Below are positions 40,390-50,638 of a stretch of DNA of 64,000 bases, piece after piece. A program made the position numbers and the translations under genes. How positions within the stretch are numbered: position 1 is the first letter of the stretch; the number at the start of each line of letters is the position of its first letter. The notes under the pieces are model-generated. The model made no database searches. It was given only the letters and a program-made list of their open reading frames with translations, and was not told the DNA's origin. This stretch comes from Vibrio aestuarianus. GTDB taxonomy: Bacteria; Pseudomonadota; Gammaproteobacteria; Enterobacterales; Vibrionaceae. The DNA is taken from assembly GCF_012395185.1 (NCBI RefSeq), contig NZ_JAAZTU010000007.1:82965-146964 (forward strand), given 5' to 3'.

Positions 40390-40401
40390 AACAACCTCAC
40401 A

Positions 40402-40977
40402 TTAATGAATAGTTGGCTTAGTTTCTTGTACTGGTTTAATGCCAAATTCCGCATGAATGATCAGTACGCAAGCTTTGATGTGTTCGATCACTTGTTCCAA
40501 TAGCTGGGCTTGCTCATTTAAATCGTCATCTTCATCAATGCCCAACTTGGCGATTTCTTCTAAATCCGCTAATGCTTCTTTAGATTCTGCAGATGCTTTT
40601 TTTAACGCCGTGCCCACCAATCCTAACCCAGAGATGAAGTGGTTCACCCAATCTGCGACGCCATCGGCTAAATCAAATAAGCTAGCCCCTGCCTCATCAT
40701 CTGGTAGCAACAAAGAGAGTTCGATATCTGAACCTGTGATTTCATTTTTGGTGATTTCAAGCGTTTGCTCAGCAAGTGTCAATGCGCGATCCGGCCAACC
40801 CATACCATCATTGGTATAATCAAAAATCAAAGGCTGCCAGCTTTTGTCACTGAGGCTTAAGCCACCCGCAAGCATACCAGCGAGTAAGCCGTGTAATTCC
40901 GCAGGGTTTACTGCAAGCGCCGCCGATTGAAGTTCAGTGGCAAAGGAAAGATAAGTTGGCAGTGTTTTTTCGCTCAT
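40402..40977 (-). CDS. ygfB: UPF0149 family protein YgfB
   Basis: Cytoplasmic helical protein of 191 residues with the family start ([31 protein letters not shown]), [11 protein letters not shown] and the acidic [32 protein letters not shown]. In Pseudomonas aeruginosa YgfB is a repressor-like modulator of ampDh3 expression; elsewhere its function is unknown. First gene of ygfB-ubiH-ubiI, divergent from zapA as in enterics. Confidence 0.93.
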   Translation of the reverse strand: MSEKTLPTYLSFATELQSAALAVNPAELHGLLAGMLAGGLSLSDKSWQPLIFDYTNDGMGWPDRALTLAEQTLEITKNEITGSDIELSLLLPDDEAGASLFDLADGVADWVNHFISGLGLVGTALKKASAESKEALADLEEIAKLGIDEDDDLNEQAQLLEQVIEHIKACVLIIHAEFGIKPVQETKPTIH

Positions 40978-41129
40978 GAGTGACTCATTCTAAAATCAAA
41001 TAAACTTGATCCTACCACTTCGCTCCAACTGCGAAAATGCTCAAAGCACCAATTGTGAGTAGCTTTTGTTCAATTTGTCCAATTACTGTGTTTTTAGTCC
41101 CTCATTTTTATCGCTCTTGTCTGAAAAGC

Positions 41130-41158
41130 TTGAATCTTAGTGACGCTTTACCTATAGT
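41130..41158 (+). promoter_or_regulatory. Sigma-70 promoter ahead of zapA-6S RNA-fau
   Basis: TTGAAT (41130-41135) and TATAGT (41153-41158) with a 17-base spacer, predicting a start near 41165, 56 bases before the zapA ATG. Confidence 0.6.
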
Positions 41159-41220
41159 TTCCACCTCGATGGTCATGTGAGTAGCACCATCTTAGACAGC
41201 GCGAAAAGAGTTCATCCATC

Positions 41221-41529
41221 ATGAGTAATCAAGCGGTAGACGTAGAAATTTTAGGAAAATTGACTCGTGTTAATTGTCCATCAGGACAAGAGCAGTCATT
41301 GATCCAAGCGGCTCAAGATCTTGATAATCGATTGAAAGAGATGGCAGAGCGTACTAAGGTTACTAATGAAGTAAAACTACTGACCATTGCTGCATTGAAT
41401 ATTTGCTATGAGCTACAAACCAAGCAAAATGAAAGTGCAGGCAAACAGAATCAATTAACCGAGCGTATGGAAAAGCTCGCCGCATCATTAGATGATGTAC
41501 TAAGTAAAGTAAAGCACGGACAGCAGTAG
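41221..41529 (+). CDS. zapA: Cell division protein ZapA
   Basis: Small protein of 102 residues that binds FtsZ and crosslinks protofilaments in the Z-ring. The N-terminal beta-alpha head (VDVEILGKLTRVNCPSGQEQSLIQAAQDLDNRL) and the long C-terminal coiled coil (NICYELQTKQNESAGKQNQLTERMEKLAASLDDVL) are typical. Located upstream of 6S RNA and fau, the conserved gammaproteobacterial order. Confidence 0.95.
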   Translation: MSNQAVDVEILGKLTRVNCPSGQEQSLIQAAQDLDNRLKEMAERTKVTNEVKLLTIAALNICYELQTKQNESAGKQNQLTERMEKLAASLDDVLSKVKHGQQ

Positions 41530-41545
41530 CATTACAGTAAAAACC

Positions 41546-41733
41546 AAATTTACCCTAGAGTGTTCGTCAGGCGGATTTAAGTCCCTGAGCCGATAAGCAA
41601 CACCAAAGGGTTAGTATTTGGTAACTATTGAGCAAGCTCGGCTCGTACCGAGAAGCCTACGGTTATCATTGCTGATCCGCCTTGAACCAGCTGGTTCAAG
41701 GGCCAAAATCCTCAACGGCACTCCGGGGTATTC
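41546..41733 (+). ncRNA. ssrS: 6S RNA
   Basis: Regulatory RNA that mimics an open promoter and sequesters sigma-70 RNA polymerase in stationary phase. The position between zapA and fau is diagnostic, and the conserved blocks are visible: GTCCCTGAGCCGATA on the 5' side, GAGCAAGCTCGG then CCGAGAAGCCTACGG, and CCTTGAACC...GGTTCAAGGG on the 3' side. The ends pair as in E. coli (TACCCTAGAGTG with CACTCCGGGGTA). End coordinates are estimated to a few bases. It runs to the fau start codon. Confidence 0.95.
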
Positions 41734-41735
41734 CT

Positions 41736-42326
41736 ATGCAACTTTCTCGTCAAACCATTAGAAAAAACATTCGCCAACAACGTAACCAATTATCATCGGC
41801 TCAACAGCATAATGCTGGGCTTGATCTTGTTACTCAATTTTCTGCGTTAGATGAACTAGCGACTAGCCAACATATTGCCTTATATCTAGCAAGCGATGGT
41901 GAGTTAGACACTCAACCACTCATAGAATGGCTATGGCAACAAGGCAAATACACTTACCTTCCCGTTTTACACCCGTTCTCTGCCGGCCACTTACTGTTTC
42001 TTCATTATGACGCCAATACACCAATGGCAACCAATAAGTACGGTATCGCCGAACCCAGACTCAATCAGACTTTGGTCCTTCCAGTAAATCAACTCGATAT
42101 CATCTGTACACCACTGGTCGCTTTTGATAAACAAGGTCAGCGACTCGGTATGGGCGGTGGATATTATGATCGAACTCTAGAGACGTGGTTTAAAACTGGA
42201 ATAGGAGCACAACCGATTGGACTGGCCCACGATTGTCAATATGTTGAAAGCCTCCCAAGCCAAGCGTGGGATATCCCTTTACCTAAAATAGTGACCCCGA
42301 GCCGAATCTGGCAATGGGAATCGTAA
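41736..42326 (+). CDS. fau: 5-formyltetrahydrofolate cyclo-ligase
   Basis: ATP-dependent enzyme of 196 residues turning 5-formyl-THF into 5,10-methenyl-THF. The basic N-terminus (RKNIRQQRNQL) holds the ATP contact, and the signature LGMGGGYYDRTLETW is present near residue 140. The ATG at 41736 is three bases after the 6S RNA end; an in-frame ATG at 41682 lies inside 6S RNA and is rejected. Known in E. coli as ygfA; processing of the 6S precursor from this transcript is conserved. Confidence 0.94.
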   Translation: MQLSRQTIRKNIRQQRNQLSSAQQHNAGLDLVTQFSALDELATSQHIALYLASDGELDTQPLIEWLWQQGKYTYLPVLHPFSAGHLLFLHYDANTPMATNKYGIAEPRLNQTLVLPVNQLDIICTPLVAFDKQGQRLGMGGGYYDRTLETWFKTGIGAQPIGLAHDCQYVESLPSQAWDIPLPKIVTPSRIWQWES

Positions 42327-42392
42327 ATTATTGAGGCTATAATCGCGCCCGCTAAGACACGTTACCCCATTAATCGATATCAGGAGATTGGC

Positions 42393-43049
42393 ATGACTCA
42401 AGATGAAATGAAAAAAGCCGCCGGCTGGGCTGCTCTAAAATACGTAGAAAAAGGCAGCATTGTTGGTGTCGGTACAGGCTCAACTGTGAATCACTTCATC
42501 GATGCATTAGGCTCAATTAAAGATGATATTAAAGGTGCCGTATCAAGCTCTATCGCCTCAACAGAAAAACTGAAAGGCTTAGGTATTGAAGTATTTGACT
42601 GCAATGATGTAATTAAACTTGATGTTTATGTCGATGGTGCTGATGAAATCAACCCAACCCGCGATATGATCAAAGGTGGTGGCGCAGCACTGACTCGTGA
42701 AAAAATCGTTGCGGCAATTGCCGATAAATTCATTTGTATTGTTGATGGTACAAAAGCGGTCGATTTCTTAGGCAAATTTCCATTACCTGTCGAAGTGATC
42801 CCAATGGCTCGTTCTTATGTTGCTCGTGAGCTCGTCAAGCTTGGTGGTGACCCAGAATATCGCCACGGTGTCGTCACCGATAACGGCAACGTTATTTTAG
42901 ATGTGCATGGCCTAAAAATTACTGATGCAAAAGCACTGGAAGATAAAATCAACGGCATTGCTGGAGTAGTCACTGTTGGTTTATTTGCTCACCGAGGTGC
43001 AGATGTGGTCATCACCGGTACTGCAGAAGGTGCAAAAATCGAGGAGTAA
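42393..43049 (+). CDS. rpiA: Ribose-5-phosphate isomerase A
   Basis: Interconverts ribose 5-phosphate and ribulose 5-phosphate in the pentose phosphate pathway. The 218 residues include [28 protein letters not shown] with the active-site acids, [13 protein letters not shown] and [15 protein letters not shown] precedes the ATG. It lies between fau and serA. A TATAAT at about 42341 without a good -35 may be part of its own promoter. Confidence 0.97.
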   Translation: MTQDEMKKAAGWAALKYVEKGSIVGVGTGSTVNHFIDALGSIKDDIKGAVSSSIASTEKLKGLGIEVFDCNDVIKLDVYVDGADEINPTRDMIKGGGAALTREKIVAAIADKFICIVDGTKAVDFLGKFPLPVEVIPMARSYVARELVKLGGDPEYRHGVVTDNGNVILDVHGLKITDAKALEDKINGIAGVVTVGLFAHRGADVVITGTAEGAKIEE

Positions 43050-43085
43050 CGCACATAATTGCGAAACTTTCCGTTATTTGATTAC

Positions 43086-43112
43086 AAACGGCACCATTAG
43101 GTGCCGTTTTTC
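43086..43112 (+). terminator. Terminator after rpiA
   Basis: AAACGGCACC, loop ATTA, GGTGCCGTTT (43086-43109), then TTTC. The remaining gap to serA (43113-43309) holds a GAAGAC/GTCTTC inverted pair but no recognised riboswitch. Confidence 0.85.
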
Positions 43113-43309
43113 GTGGCTATCTTGCAGAAAATTATTCCTTATTCCGTAATTTTCTTACCCAAAACAAAAAAAGTTTGTTACTTTATTGTTCAGAAGACGC
43201 ACAGGGAAACGTTTGTCTTCCAACAAAATGGTTAATCATCCTCTTTATTTAACTTTTTTGCTCTATGTGCGCCGCATTTGCCCACCTTTCCATTTTAAGG
43301 ACGAGAATA

Positions 43310-44539
43310 ATGGCCAAAGTTTCACTGGAAAAAGAAAAAATCAAGATTCTACTTCTTGAAGGACTTCACCCTTCTTCTGTTGAAGTGTTGCAATCAGCCG
43401 GCTATACCAATATTGAATACCATAAAGGCTCTCTGGATGATGCAGAACTGTTGGAAGCGGTCAAAGATGCGCATTTCATCGGTATTCGTTCCCGCACAAA
43501 TTTGACGGAAAAAGTCATTAATGCCGCCGAGAAATTAGTGGCTATTGGCTGTTTTTGTATTGGTACCAACCAAGTGAATCTTGATGCGGCAGCCAAGCGT
43601 GGTATTCCAGTATTCAACGCCCCATTCTCAAACACGCGTAGTGTCGCAGAACTTGTTCTTGGCCAAATATTACTTCTGCTGCGTGGTATTCCTGAAAAAA
43701 ATGCACTGGCTCACCGCGGTATCTGGAAAAAAAGTGCCGACAATTCTTATGAAGCTCGTGGTAAACGCTTAGGCATCATCGGTTACGGCCATATCGGCAC
43801 CCAGCTTGGTATTATTGCTGAGAACTTGGGTATGCGAGTCTATTTTTACGATATCGAAAATAAACTATCACTCGGTAACGCAACACAAGTTCACACTATG
43901 AGCGAGTTACTAAATAAATGTGATGTGATTTCATTGCACGTACCAGAGACTCCTGACACCAAAAATATGATGGGCAAAGAGGAATTTGCACGCATGAAGC
44001 CAGGAGCCATTTTTATCAATGCGGCTCGTGGAACAGTGGTTGATATTCCAGCATTATGTGATTCTTTAGAGTCTGGTCATTTGTCTGGTGCGGCAGTTGA
44101 CGTATTCCCAGAAGAGCCAGGAACTAATTCAGATCCGTTTGAAACGCCATTGATGAAGTTTGACAATGTCATTCTGACTCCACACGTGGGCGGCTCAACA
44201 CAAGAAGCACAGGAAAACATCGGTATTGAAGTAGCTGGTAAGTTGGCGAAATATTCAGATAACGGTTCGACGCTGTCGAGCGTTAACTTCCCTGAAGTAT
44301 CATTGCCAATTCATCGTAACAGTTCGCGTCTGCTGCACATCCATGAAAACCGCCCTGGTATTCTGACACAAATTAACACCATCTTCGCAGAAGAAGGGAT
44401 TAACATTGCCGGTCAGTATCTACAAACCTCTTCAGAGATCGGTTATGTGGTTATCGATGTAGAAACGGCACGCTCAGAAGAAGCATTAGCAAAGCTGAAA
44501 AGCATTGCTGGAACGATTCGCGCGCGTATTCTTCATTAA
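43310..44539 (+). CDS. serA: D-3-phosphoglycerate dehydrogenase
   Basis: First enzyme of serine synthesis, oxidising 3-phosphoglycerate with NAD. The 409 residues match the E. coli type: NAD motif LGIIGYGHIGTQLGIIAENLG, catalytic Arg (NAARGTVVDI), Glu (DVFPEEPG) and His (LTPHVGGSTQEAQ), and a C-terminal ACT domain (HENRPGILTQINTIFAEEGINI) for serine feedback inhibition. AAGGA precedes the ATG at 43310; an upstream ATG at 43265 adds 15 unrelated residues. Confidence 0.96.
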   Translation: MAKVSLEKEKIKILLLEGLHPSSVEVLQSAGYTNIEYHKGSLDDAELLEAVKDAHFIGIRSRTNLTEKVINAAEKLVAIGCFCIGTNQVNLDAAAKRGIPVFNAPFSNTRSVAELVLGQILLLLRGIPEKNALAHRGIWKKSADNSYEARGKRLGIIGYGHIGTQLGIIAENLGMRVYFYDIENKLSLGNATQVHTMSELLNKCDVISLHVPETPDTKNMMGKEEFARMKPGAIFINAARGTVVDIPALCDSLESGHLSGAAVDVFPEEPGTNSDPFETPLMKFDNVILTPHVGGSTQEAQENIGIEVAGKLAKYSDNGSTLSSVNFPEVSLPIHRNSSRLLHIHENRPGILTQINTIFAEEGINIAGQYLQTSSEIGYVVIDVETARSEEALAKLKSIAGTIRARILH

Positions 44540-44588
44540 TCCGTACCTTGTCAACATTCGCTACCTTTAAGAGGATAGCGAATGTTGG

Positions 44589-44620
44589 AAAAAGCAAAGA
44601 GGCCACCATTGTGGCCTCTT
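44589..44620 (-). terminator. Terminator of ilvIH, shared with serA
   Basis: AAGAGGCCAC, loop CATT, GTGGCCTCTT (44597-44620). The minus strand continues TTTGCTTTTT, the better T tract. A second inverted repeat (CAACATTCGCTA with TAGCGAATGTTG, about 44552-44587) sits on the serA side. Confidence 0.8.
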
Positions 44621-44641
44621 TCATGAACGATTGTTAACTCA

Positions 44642-45136
44642 TCACGCTTTAAGTGCTCGCTCTCCACGAGCAATACCAACCACACCACTACGCGCCACTT
44701 CGATGACATCAGTCACTTCGGAGAGAGCTTGAATGAAGGCATCTAATTTTTCGCTCGTGCCAGTCAATTGAACGGTGTATTGCGATGCCGTGACATCAAT
44801 AATCTGCCCGCGAAAAATATCAGCGGTACGTTTCACTTCAGCACGAGCAAAACCACTCGCTTTCACTTTAACCATCATCAGCTCGCGCTCAATGTGCTCG
44901 AACTCCGAAACCTCTTGCACTTTGAGGACATCAATCAACTTATGCAGTTGCTTTTGGATCTGCTCAAGCTGCATTTCTGTGGTCTTGGTTGTGATATTTA
45001 AGCGCGATAGTGTTTCATCATCCGTTGGCGATACGGTGAGTGATTCAATGTTATAGCCACGCTGAGAGAATAGACCAACAACACGAGACAACGCTCCTGG
45101 TTGGTTTTCCAATAATAGTGAAATAATGTGTCTCAT
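44642..45136 (-). CDS. ilvH: Acetolactate synthase III small (regulatory) subunit
   Basis: Regulatory subunit of 164 residues conferring valine feedback inhibition. The N-terminal ACT domain opens MRHIISLLLENQPGALSRVVGLFSQRGYNI with the valine-site residues, and the C-terminal domain contains FRGQIIDVTASQYTVQLTGTSEKLDAFI. It follows ilvI by one base and forms the AHAS III holoenzyme with it. Confidence 0.96.
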   Translation of the reverse strand: MRHIISLLLENQPGALSRVVGLFSQRGYNIESLTVSPTDDETLSRLNITTKTTEMQLEQIQKQLHKLIDVLKVQEVSEFEHIERELMMVKVKASGFARAEVKRTADIFRGQIIDVTASQYTVQLTGTSEKLDAFIQALSEVTDVIEVARSGVVGIARGERALKA

Positions 45137-45137
45137 A

Positions 45138-46877
45138 TTAGGTTCTCTCCGTTTTGCTTAACCACATTTTATCCATCCCTTCGCCTTTAATTTGCATTGG
45201 GTACACGTGCTCAGTTTCATCCACATTGATATCAACAAACACCAATCGATCTTTCATATCGAGCGCTTTTTTGAGGCCCGCTTCCAGTTCATCTGGTGTT
45301 GAAATGCGAATTCCGACGTGTCCATAGGCTTCAGCAATGGCGGCAAAATCTGGTACAGAACTCATATAAGAATTAGAGTGACGGCCTTGATAAATGATGT
45401 CTTGCCACTGTTTTACCATGCCAAGAAAACGGTTGTTGAGGTTGATAATTTTAACAGGGATATCGTATTGCAATGCTGTCGATAGTTCTTGAATATTCAT
45501 CTGAATACTGCCATCACCGGTAACAACAACGACCTCTTCCTCTGGCATAGCGAATTTAACACCCATGCCCGCCGGCAAACCAAAACCCATTGTGCCTAAA
45601 CCACCAGAATTTATCCATCGACGCGGCTTATTGAATGGATAATACAATGCCGCAAACATCTGGTGCTGACCGACATCCGATGCGACATACGCATCACCAT
45701 TAGTTAGTTTATGTAAGGTTTCAATAACCTGCTGCGGTTTAATCCGTTCACTAGAGGTTTCATAAGTAAGGCATTGACGATCACGCCACACTTGGATCTC
45801 TTGCCACCATTGTTCGAGCGCTTGCTCATCATTGGTGCCGCCTTGTTCCACCAGCAAATTGAGCATGGTTTCTAATACTTGATCAGCTGAACCAACTATC
45901 GGTAGATCAACCGGAACGTTTTTAGAGATTGACGATGGATCAATATCGATGTGCATGATCTTCGCATTAGGACAATATTTCTCAAGGTTATTAGTGGTAC
46001 GGTCATCAAAACGCACCCCCACCCCAAAAATTAAATCAGCGTTATGCATAGCCATATTTGCTTCATACATGCCATGCATACCAAGCATACCTAACGCATT
46101 TTTATGAGTTCCCGGGAAAGCACCTAACCCCATTAATGTACTAACAACAGGTAAATTTAGTGTTTCTGCTAGTTTTAGAATGTATTGATCCGCCCCTGAA
46201 ATAACAGCACCACCACCAATATATAACACTGGTTTTTTTGCTTCTAATAATGCTTTCAACGCTTTTTTTATCTGCCCTTTATGACCAGACATTGTTGGGT
46301 TATAGGAGCGTAACTTGATTGATTCAGGGTAAGCGTATGGAAGCTTGATCTGCGGGTTCATCACATCTTTAGGCAAATCAATCACAACAGGACCAGGGCG
46401 CCCTGTGGATGCGATGTAAAAAGCTTTTTTAATCGTTTCAGGAATATCTTCTGCTTTTTTGACCAAAAAACTGTGTTTTACGATAGGTCGAGAGACACCA
46501 ACAATGTCACATTCTTGAAAAGCATCGTTACCAATCAGGTTATTTGGCACATTGCCAGAGATAACGATCATTGGGATGGAATCCATATAGGCAGTAGCAA
46601 TACCTGTAACGGTATTGGTTGCTCCAGGCCCAGAGCAAACTAACACAACACCAGCTTTGCCTGTTGCGCGTGCATAGCCATCAGCCATATGAGTCGCAGC
46701 CTGTTCATGGCGAACCAGTACGTGCTTGATTTGGTCGGTTTTGGCGTGCAGTGCGTCGTAGATATCAAGAACGGAACCGCCAGGGTAGCCGAATATTTGT
46801 TCTACACCTTCTTCGATCAGAGATTGAACCACCATCTCTGCACCAGATAACATCTTTTCTTCCGATAACATTGCCAT
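45138..46877 (-). CDS. ilvI: Acetolactate synthase III large (catalytic) subunit
   Basis: TPP-dependent enzyme of 579 residues making acetolactate or acetohydroxybutyrate for valine, leucine and isoleucine synthesis. Visible are the cofactor Glu region ([40 protein letters not shown]), the FAD-binding region and the TPP/magnesium motif ([19 protein letters not shown] with the following NNRFLGMV). The start ATG at 46877 has AAGGAGA upstream. In E. coli ilvIH is activated by Lrp and repressed by leucine; here too it neighbours leuO and the leu operon. Confidence 0.96.
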   Translation of the reverse strand: MAMLSEEKMLSGAEMVVQSLIEEGVEQIFGYPGGSVLDIYDALHAKTDQIKHVLVRHEQAATHMADGYARATGKAGVVLVCSGPGATNTVTGIATAYMDSIPMIVISGNVPNNLIGNDAFQECDIVGVSRPIVKHSFLVKKAEDIPETIKKAFYIASTGRPGPVVIDLPKDVMNPQIKLPYAYPESIKLRSYNPTMSGHKGQIKKALKALLEAKKPVLYIGGGAVISGADQYILKLAETLNLPVVSTLMGLGAFPGTHKNALGMLGMHGMYEANMAMHNADLIFGVGVRFDDRTTNNLEKYCPNAKIMHIDIDPSSISKNVPVDLPIVGSADQVLETMLNLLVEQGGTNDEQALEQWWQEIQVWRDRQCLTYETSSERIKPQQVIETLHKLTNGDAYVASDVGQHQMFAALYYPFNKPRRWINSGGLGTMGFGLPAGMGVKFAMPEEEVVVVTGDGSIQMNIQELSTALQYDIPVKIINLNNRFLGMVKQWQDIIYQGRHSNSYMSSVPDFAAIAEAYGHVGIRISTPDELEAGLKKALDMKDRLVFVDINVDETEHVYPMQIKGEGMDKMWLSKTERT

Positions 46878-47253
46878 CTTTTCTCCTTACCAGTTGCCAT
46901 TCACATGGTCAGTGAATTGGTCTGGTTTTACATAGTCTAGGGCTTATTCGTAGCCTAATTCGAAAACTTTCCACTTTCGGCTATGTCTTGCTCTTGTCAT
47001 AACAAAAAACAAGGTAACGCAACAACTTTAACCCTTTCTTATCATCGGGTCTAACGTTCAATAGCGCACATTTCGGAGAATATCAGGTTGCAAGGGCTAA
47101 ATTCAGATAACTATCTCGACCAAACACCAAAAATCAGTTCAATAATAATAAAATAAAACAAAATAAAGCGTTAAATTTCTCAATCAACACTACTGAACAT
47201 CAAAAAAATGAGTAGATTAAAGGAATCGAATCCTCTATCCATACCATTAAAAC
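46878..47253 (-). promoter_or_regulatory. Upstream region of ilvIH with candidate promoter
   Basis: On the minus strand TTGTTG (47025-47020) and TTATGA (47002-46997) are 17 bases apart, about 120 bases before ilvI. Further upstream, 47101-47220 is very A/T-rich with A tracts, the kind of DNA Lrp or H-NS bind in E. coli ilvIH. I see no leader peptide with branched-chain codons, so attenuation is unlikely. Confidence 0.45.
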
Positions 47254-47301
47254 AAAAAAATCCCCCACAAAATAGAAGACCTATCAATATGGAGGATTTT
47301 T
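47254..47301 (-). terminator. Terminator after the acyl-CoA synthetase gene
   Basis: AAAATCCTCC and GGGGGATTTT (minus strand) form a stem with one mismatch and a long loop, followed by seven T. It begins 30 bases past the stop. Confidence 0.65.
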
Positions 47302-47330
47302 AAACAACTGAATATTTATCTTAGATAAAA

Positions 47331-49142
47331 TTAATCGCGTTTCGACTTTTCTTTGTACATTTCTTCAATTTCATCTTGATAGCGATCATTAATCACTTTC
47401 CTACGCAATTTCTGCGTTGGAGTCAGTTCACCTTTGTCCATTGAGAAAGCTTTCGGTAATAATTTGAACTTCTTCACTTGCTCAAACTTAGCCAGCTCTT
47501 TTTGTAAATCATTGACGCGCTTTTCTAGCATCTCAACCACTTGGTTGTTTTTAATCAGCTCAAGTCGGTCATGATATTTGATGTTTAGCTCTTTCGCATA
47601 CTCTTCCAAACTGTCATAGCAAGGAACGATCAAGGCCGAGACAAACTTACGCGTATCAGCAATGACTGCAATTTGTTCGATAAAATGATCTTTACCAATA
47701 GCGCCTTCAATCACCTGAGGTGCAATGTATTTACCGCCAGAGGTTTTCATTAACTCTTTAATACGGTCAGTAATAAACAGATTCCCTTGTTCATCAATAT
47801 GCCCTGCATCGCCCGTTTTCAAAAAGCCTTGCTCATCAAACGACAGTGCGGTTTCTTCTGGCATCTTATAATAGCCACGCATCACCATCGGACCGCGTAC
47901 CAATATTTCGTTATTTTCACCAATTTTGACTTGCGCACCAGGCATCGACATACCGATCGAATCAGGGTTGAAACATTTATCATCCCAACATGATACCGTA
48001 GCCGTTGTTTCCGTCATTCCATAGCCAAGTTTTACGTTGATACCTATCGCATGGAAAAATCGCCCAATCGTTTCATCTAACTTAGCGCCACCACATGGCA
48101 TAAAATTAATATTTCCACCAAGCAAAGCACGCAATTTTGATAACACAAGTTTGTCAGCAAGGGTGTAGCTTTTCTTAAGCAACAACGAAGGTTGACGATT
48201 TTCTTGATGACATAACGCCATCTTCGCCCCCATATTCACCGCCCATGTGAAAAGTACTTTTCTAATCAAAGGTGCTTTTGATACTTTTTCATGAATGGCT
48301 GAAAAGATTTTTTCGTAGAAGCGCGGTACTGCGCACATGACGGTTGGCTTTATCTCGCCCAAAGCATCACGCACCTGCATGGTATCTTGCAGATAACAGT
48401 TAGTTGCGCCGCTATATAGAATATAAAAAGTCCAAGCGCGTTCAAAAACATGTGACAACGGTAAGAAACACAGTGAAACATCATCACTAGAAATATTTAA
48501 CCTCTCATCATGTCCCTCAAGCTGAGCTGCAATGTTAGCGTAATCAAGCATAACTCCTTTCGGCTGCCCAGTTGTGCCAGAGGTATAGATAAGTGTCAGC
48601 AAATCATCCATATTGAGCAGCTCAAGGCGAGCATCTAATTCCGCTTGCTGATCCTCTGTCGACGATTCAATAAAGGAGTGCCAATGAATTGCAGAGGCAA
48701 ATCCTTTTAGGTCGATACTATCACTCATGGCTATAATCAATTCGAGCTGTTCACACTCGTCAAAAAAGCTCATCGCTGCATCGTATTGTTCCTGTTCACC
48801 AACGAACAGTACTTTTACATCAGCATCTTGCACAATATAGCTAGCTTGATCAGCGGTATTGGTTGGGTAAATAGGAACGGTTACCGCTCTAAGTTGTAAC
48901 GTAGCAATATCCGCAATGGTCCATTGCGGCATATTGTTAGAAAAAATCCCGATCTTATCTTGGATTTTTATCCCTTGAGATAAGAGTGCAAGCGACATCG
49001 CGTCAATACGTTGTCCAAATTGCTTCCAACTGATCCCGTGCCACTCTTTGTCTATTTTGTGTTTTAGAGCAACGCGATCACAGCCTTTAGCTATCTGTTC
49101 ACGGATTCGTTTTACGATATGAAAATTTAAATTGGGCATCAT
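47331..49142 (-). CDS. Long-chain fatty acid-CoA ligase (AMP-forming)
   Basis: Activates fatty acids to acyl-CoA by way of an acyl-adenylate. The 603 residues show the P-loop [18 protein letters not shown], the adenylate motif [16 protein letters not shown], the hinge region [22 protein letters not shown] and the C-terminal lysine area ([12 protein letters not shown]). The long C-terminal part places it in the FAA1-type branch rather than with E. coli FadD. It stands alone between ilvI and leuO. A palindrome between its promoter and start suggests repressor control. Chain-length preference cannot be told. Confidence 0.9.
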   Translation of the reverse strand: MMPNLNFHIVKRIREQIAKGCDRVALKHKIDKEWHGISWKQFGQRIDAMSLALLSQGIKIQDKIGIFSNNMPQWTIADIATLQLRAVTVPIYPTNTADQASYIVQDADVKVLFVGEQEQYDAAMSFFDECEQLELIIAMSDSIDLKGFASAIHWHSFIESSTEDQQAELDARLELLNMDDLLTLIYTSGTTGQPKGVMLDYANIAAQLEGHDERLNISSDDVSLCFLPLSHVFERAWTFYILYSGATNCYLQDTMQVRDALGEIKPTVMCAVPRFYEKIFSAIHEKVSKAPLIRKVLFTWAVNMGAKMALCHQENRQPSLLLKKSYTLADKLVLSKLRALLGGNINFMPCGGAKLDETIGRFFHAIGINVKLGYGMTETTATVSCWDDKCFNPDSIGMSMPGAQVKIGENNEILVRGPMVMRGYYKMPEETALSFDEQGFLKTGDAGHIDEQGNLFITDRIKELMKTSGGKYIAPQVIEGAIGKDHFIEQIAVIADTRKFVSALIVPCYDSLEEYAKELNIKYHDRLELIKNNQVVEMLEKRVNDLQKELAKFEQVKKFKLLPKAFSMDKGELTPTQKLRRKVINDRYQDEIEEMYKEKSKRD

Positions 49143-49153
49143 TTTTACCTATG

Positions 49154-49206
49154 GCTTACACATGTAAGCTTTTTGAGCGCACAAGTGTACATTTGAAAGC
49201 GGAAAA
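49154..49206 (-). promoter_or_regulatory. Acyl-CoA synthetase promoter with operator-like palindrome
   Basis: On the minus strand TTGCCT and TACACT (49089+100: the -10 is 49189-49184) are 16 bases apart. Between the predicted start and the ATG, GCTTACA-CA-TGTAAGC (49154-49169) is a perfect 7-2-7 palindrome at about +8 to +23, a standard repressor location. It does not match the PsrA or FadR consensus as I know them. Confidence 0.5.
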
Positions 49207-49248
49207 GGCAACTGACGGATGTCAAAGTTATCAATTAATTCTCTATAT

Positions 49249-49284
49249 AAAAAAGCCTCGAACTAGCATTTCTAGTTCAAGGCT
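49249..49284 (-). terminator. Terminator after leuO
   Basis: AGCCT and AGGCT with GAACTAG and CTAGTTC (49254-49284), one internal mismatch, followed on the minus strand by six T. Confidence 0.85.
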
Positions 49285-49334
49285 AAAGAGACGTCAGGCT
49301 AGTGTCAGCAAGTCGTTAGGCTTATACAGCAAGC

Positions 49335-50294
49335 CTAGTTTAATGCGACAACTTCACCACAAATCATCATCAATTGATCTCGTAACCAAATGTGACCTTT
49401 GTCTTTTTCGCTCGATTCATGCCAGCTCAGATAGCCACTGATTTGACCATTTTCAAATGGGAAGTCTAGAATTTGTAGCTGATCACGATTAGCTGCATTT
49501 TCTACCATCCAACGAGGAGCAATCGTCACCAATTCTGACTGACCAACCACATACAGAACATTACTTAAGCTTGTACCTTCATAATACGGTACACAGTCTA
49601 GCTCACGGTAAGCTTGTTCAGAGAAGCTACGTTGACCATGAACTCGAGATAACTTGGCATGTTTTTCGTTAACCAGTGTTTCAGGAGTAACCAAACCGTC
49701 AATGCGTGGATGAGATTTTGCAGCGACCACAACTAATTCATCTTGGAAAATTTCGGTGCTTGAGAAACCTTGCTCATCAAAACGAGCATAATCAATTACG
49801 AAATCGATTTCTTGATAACGCATACGCTCAGCTAATAAACGGTCAAATTCCGCATCAAGGTGAAGTTGTACTGATGGTGCTTGCTCATGAACTGAAGACA
49901 TTATTCTTGGAGCAAAACGCATATCACAAGGGCTGCAAATCGCCAGTTTGAATAAACGAGTCGAAGTTTCTGGAGAAAACACAGAGCTTGGAAGCTCATT
50001 ACGAATAAGTTGTAGTGCTTGGCGAATCGGACCAAACAACTGACGAGCACGTTGTGTCGGTTGAATACCTCGACCTTGGCGCATGAACAACTCATCATTA
50101 AACATCACTTTTAAACGTGCAACAGCGTTACTCACTGCTGGTTGAGACATACCCAAGTTGTGGGCTGCACGAGTAATATTCTGTTCTTGCATTACTGCAT
50201 CAAAAACAGTCAGCAGGTTTAGATCCACACCACGTAATGTGCTTTCCATGCGGTAACTAGCAATAGCGCTCATTGCATCTTTTTTATCTAACAT
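49335..50294 (-). CDS. leuO: LysR-family regulator LeuO
   Basis: DNA-binding regulator of 319 residues. The N-terminal winged helix (LRGVDLNLLTVFDAVMQEQNITRAAHNLGMSQPAVSNAVARLKVMF) is nearly identical to E. coli LeuO, including GRGIQPT. The effector domain is more divergent but ends similarly (IAPRWM, YLSWHESSEKDKGHIWLRDQL). In enterics LeuO counteracts H-NS at many loci; in V. cholerae it is ToxR-regulated and affects virulence, biofilm and acid-tolerance genes. GAGGCG precedes the ATG. It is not adjacent to leuA here: the glycosyltransferase/PAP2 and efflux genes lie between. Confidence 0.95.
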   Translation of the reverse strand: MLDKKDAMSAIASYRMESTLRGVDLNLLTVFDAVMQEQNITRAAHNLGMSQPAVSNAVARLKVMFNDELFMRQGRGIQPTQRARQLFGPIRQALQLIRNELPSSVFSPETSTRLFKLAICSPCDMRFAPRIMSSVHEQAPSVQLHLDAEFDRLLAERMRYQEIDFVIDYARFDEQGFSSTEIFQDELVVVAAKSHPRIDGLVTPETLVNEKHAKLSRVHGQRSFSEQAYRELDCVPYYEGTSLSNVLYVVGQSELVTIAPRWMVENAANRDQLQILDFPFENGQISGYLSWHESSEKDKGHIWLRDQLMMICGEVVALN

Positions 50295-50638
50295 TTGGGG
50301 ACGCCTCTTGTTGTTATCGTCAACATAGTCAAAGTTAATATCTTAGAAATAGATAACCTGTGATTGTTATACATACCCAGCAATGACTGGGCCGGAGGCT
50401 ACTATCTGCTAAGCATTTATCGATTAGCAACAAGATTGATAAAATATCAGTTTTTTTTATCCATGTTTAAAGATTCCCTTTATTAATCAGCATGATGTGT
50501 TTTTATAAAAAAGCGTAAAACACATAAATTTATACGTTTTACCAAATGTATTGAGCACGCTTATTAATTAGCTTCCACACTTGAAGTTTATTCGTAGGGT
50601 TGATTGATTGCGGTTTAAAATCAGAATCGTGGTCAATA
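50295..50638 (-). promoter_or_regulatory. A/T-rich leuO upstream region
   Basis: 344 bases without a gene. The minus strand has A and T tracts (eight T at about 50451-50458) and short inverted repeats: GATAAAA/TTTTATC near 50436-50462 and CCCAG/CTGGG at 50376-50391. A strong consensus promoter is not obvious, which fits a gene that needs an activator. The glycosyltransferase stop borders it and has no clear terminator, so read-through into leuO is possible. Confidence 0.4.

Noticed and set aside
41682..41735. Upstream ATG for fau
   Set aside because: These codons lie within the conserved 3' arm of 6S RNA, and family proteins begin at 41736.
46878..47253. Leader peptide attenuator for ilvIH
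   Set aside because: No short frame rich in Leu, Val or Ile codons followed by a terminator is visible on the minus strand.
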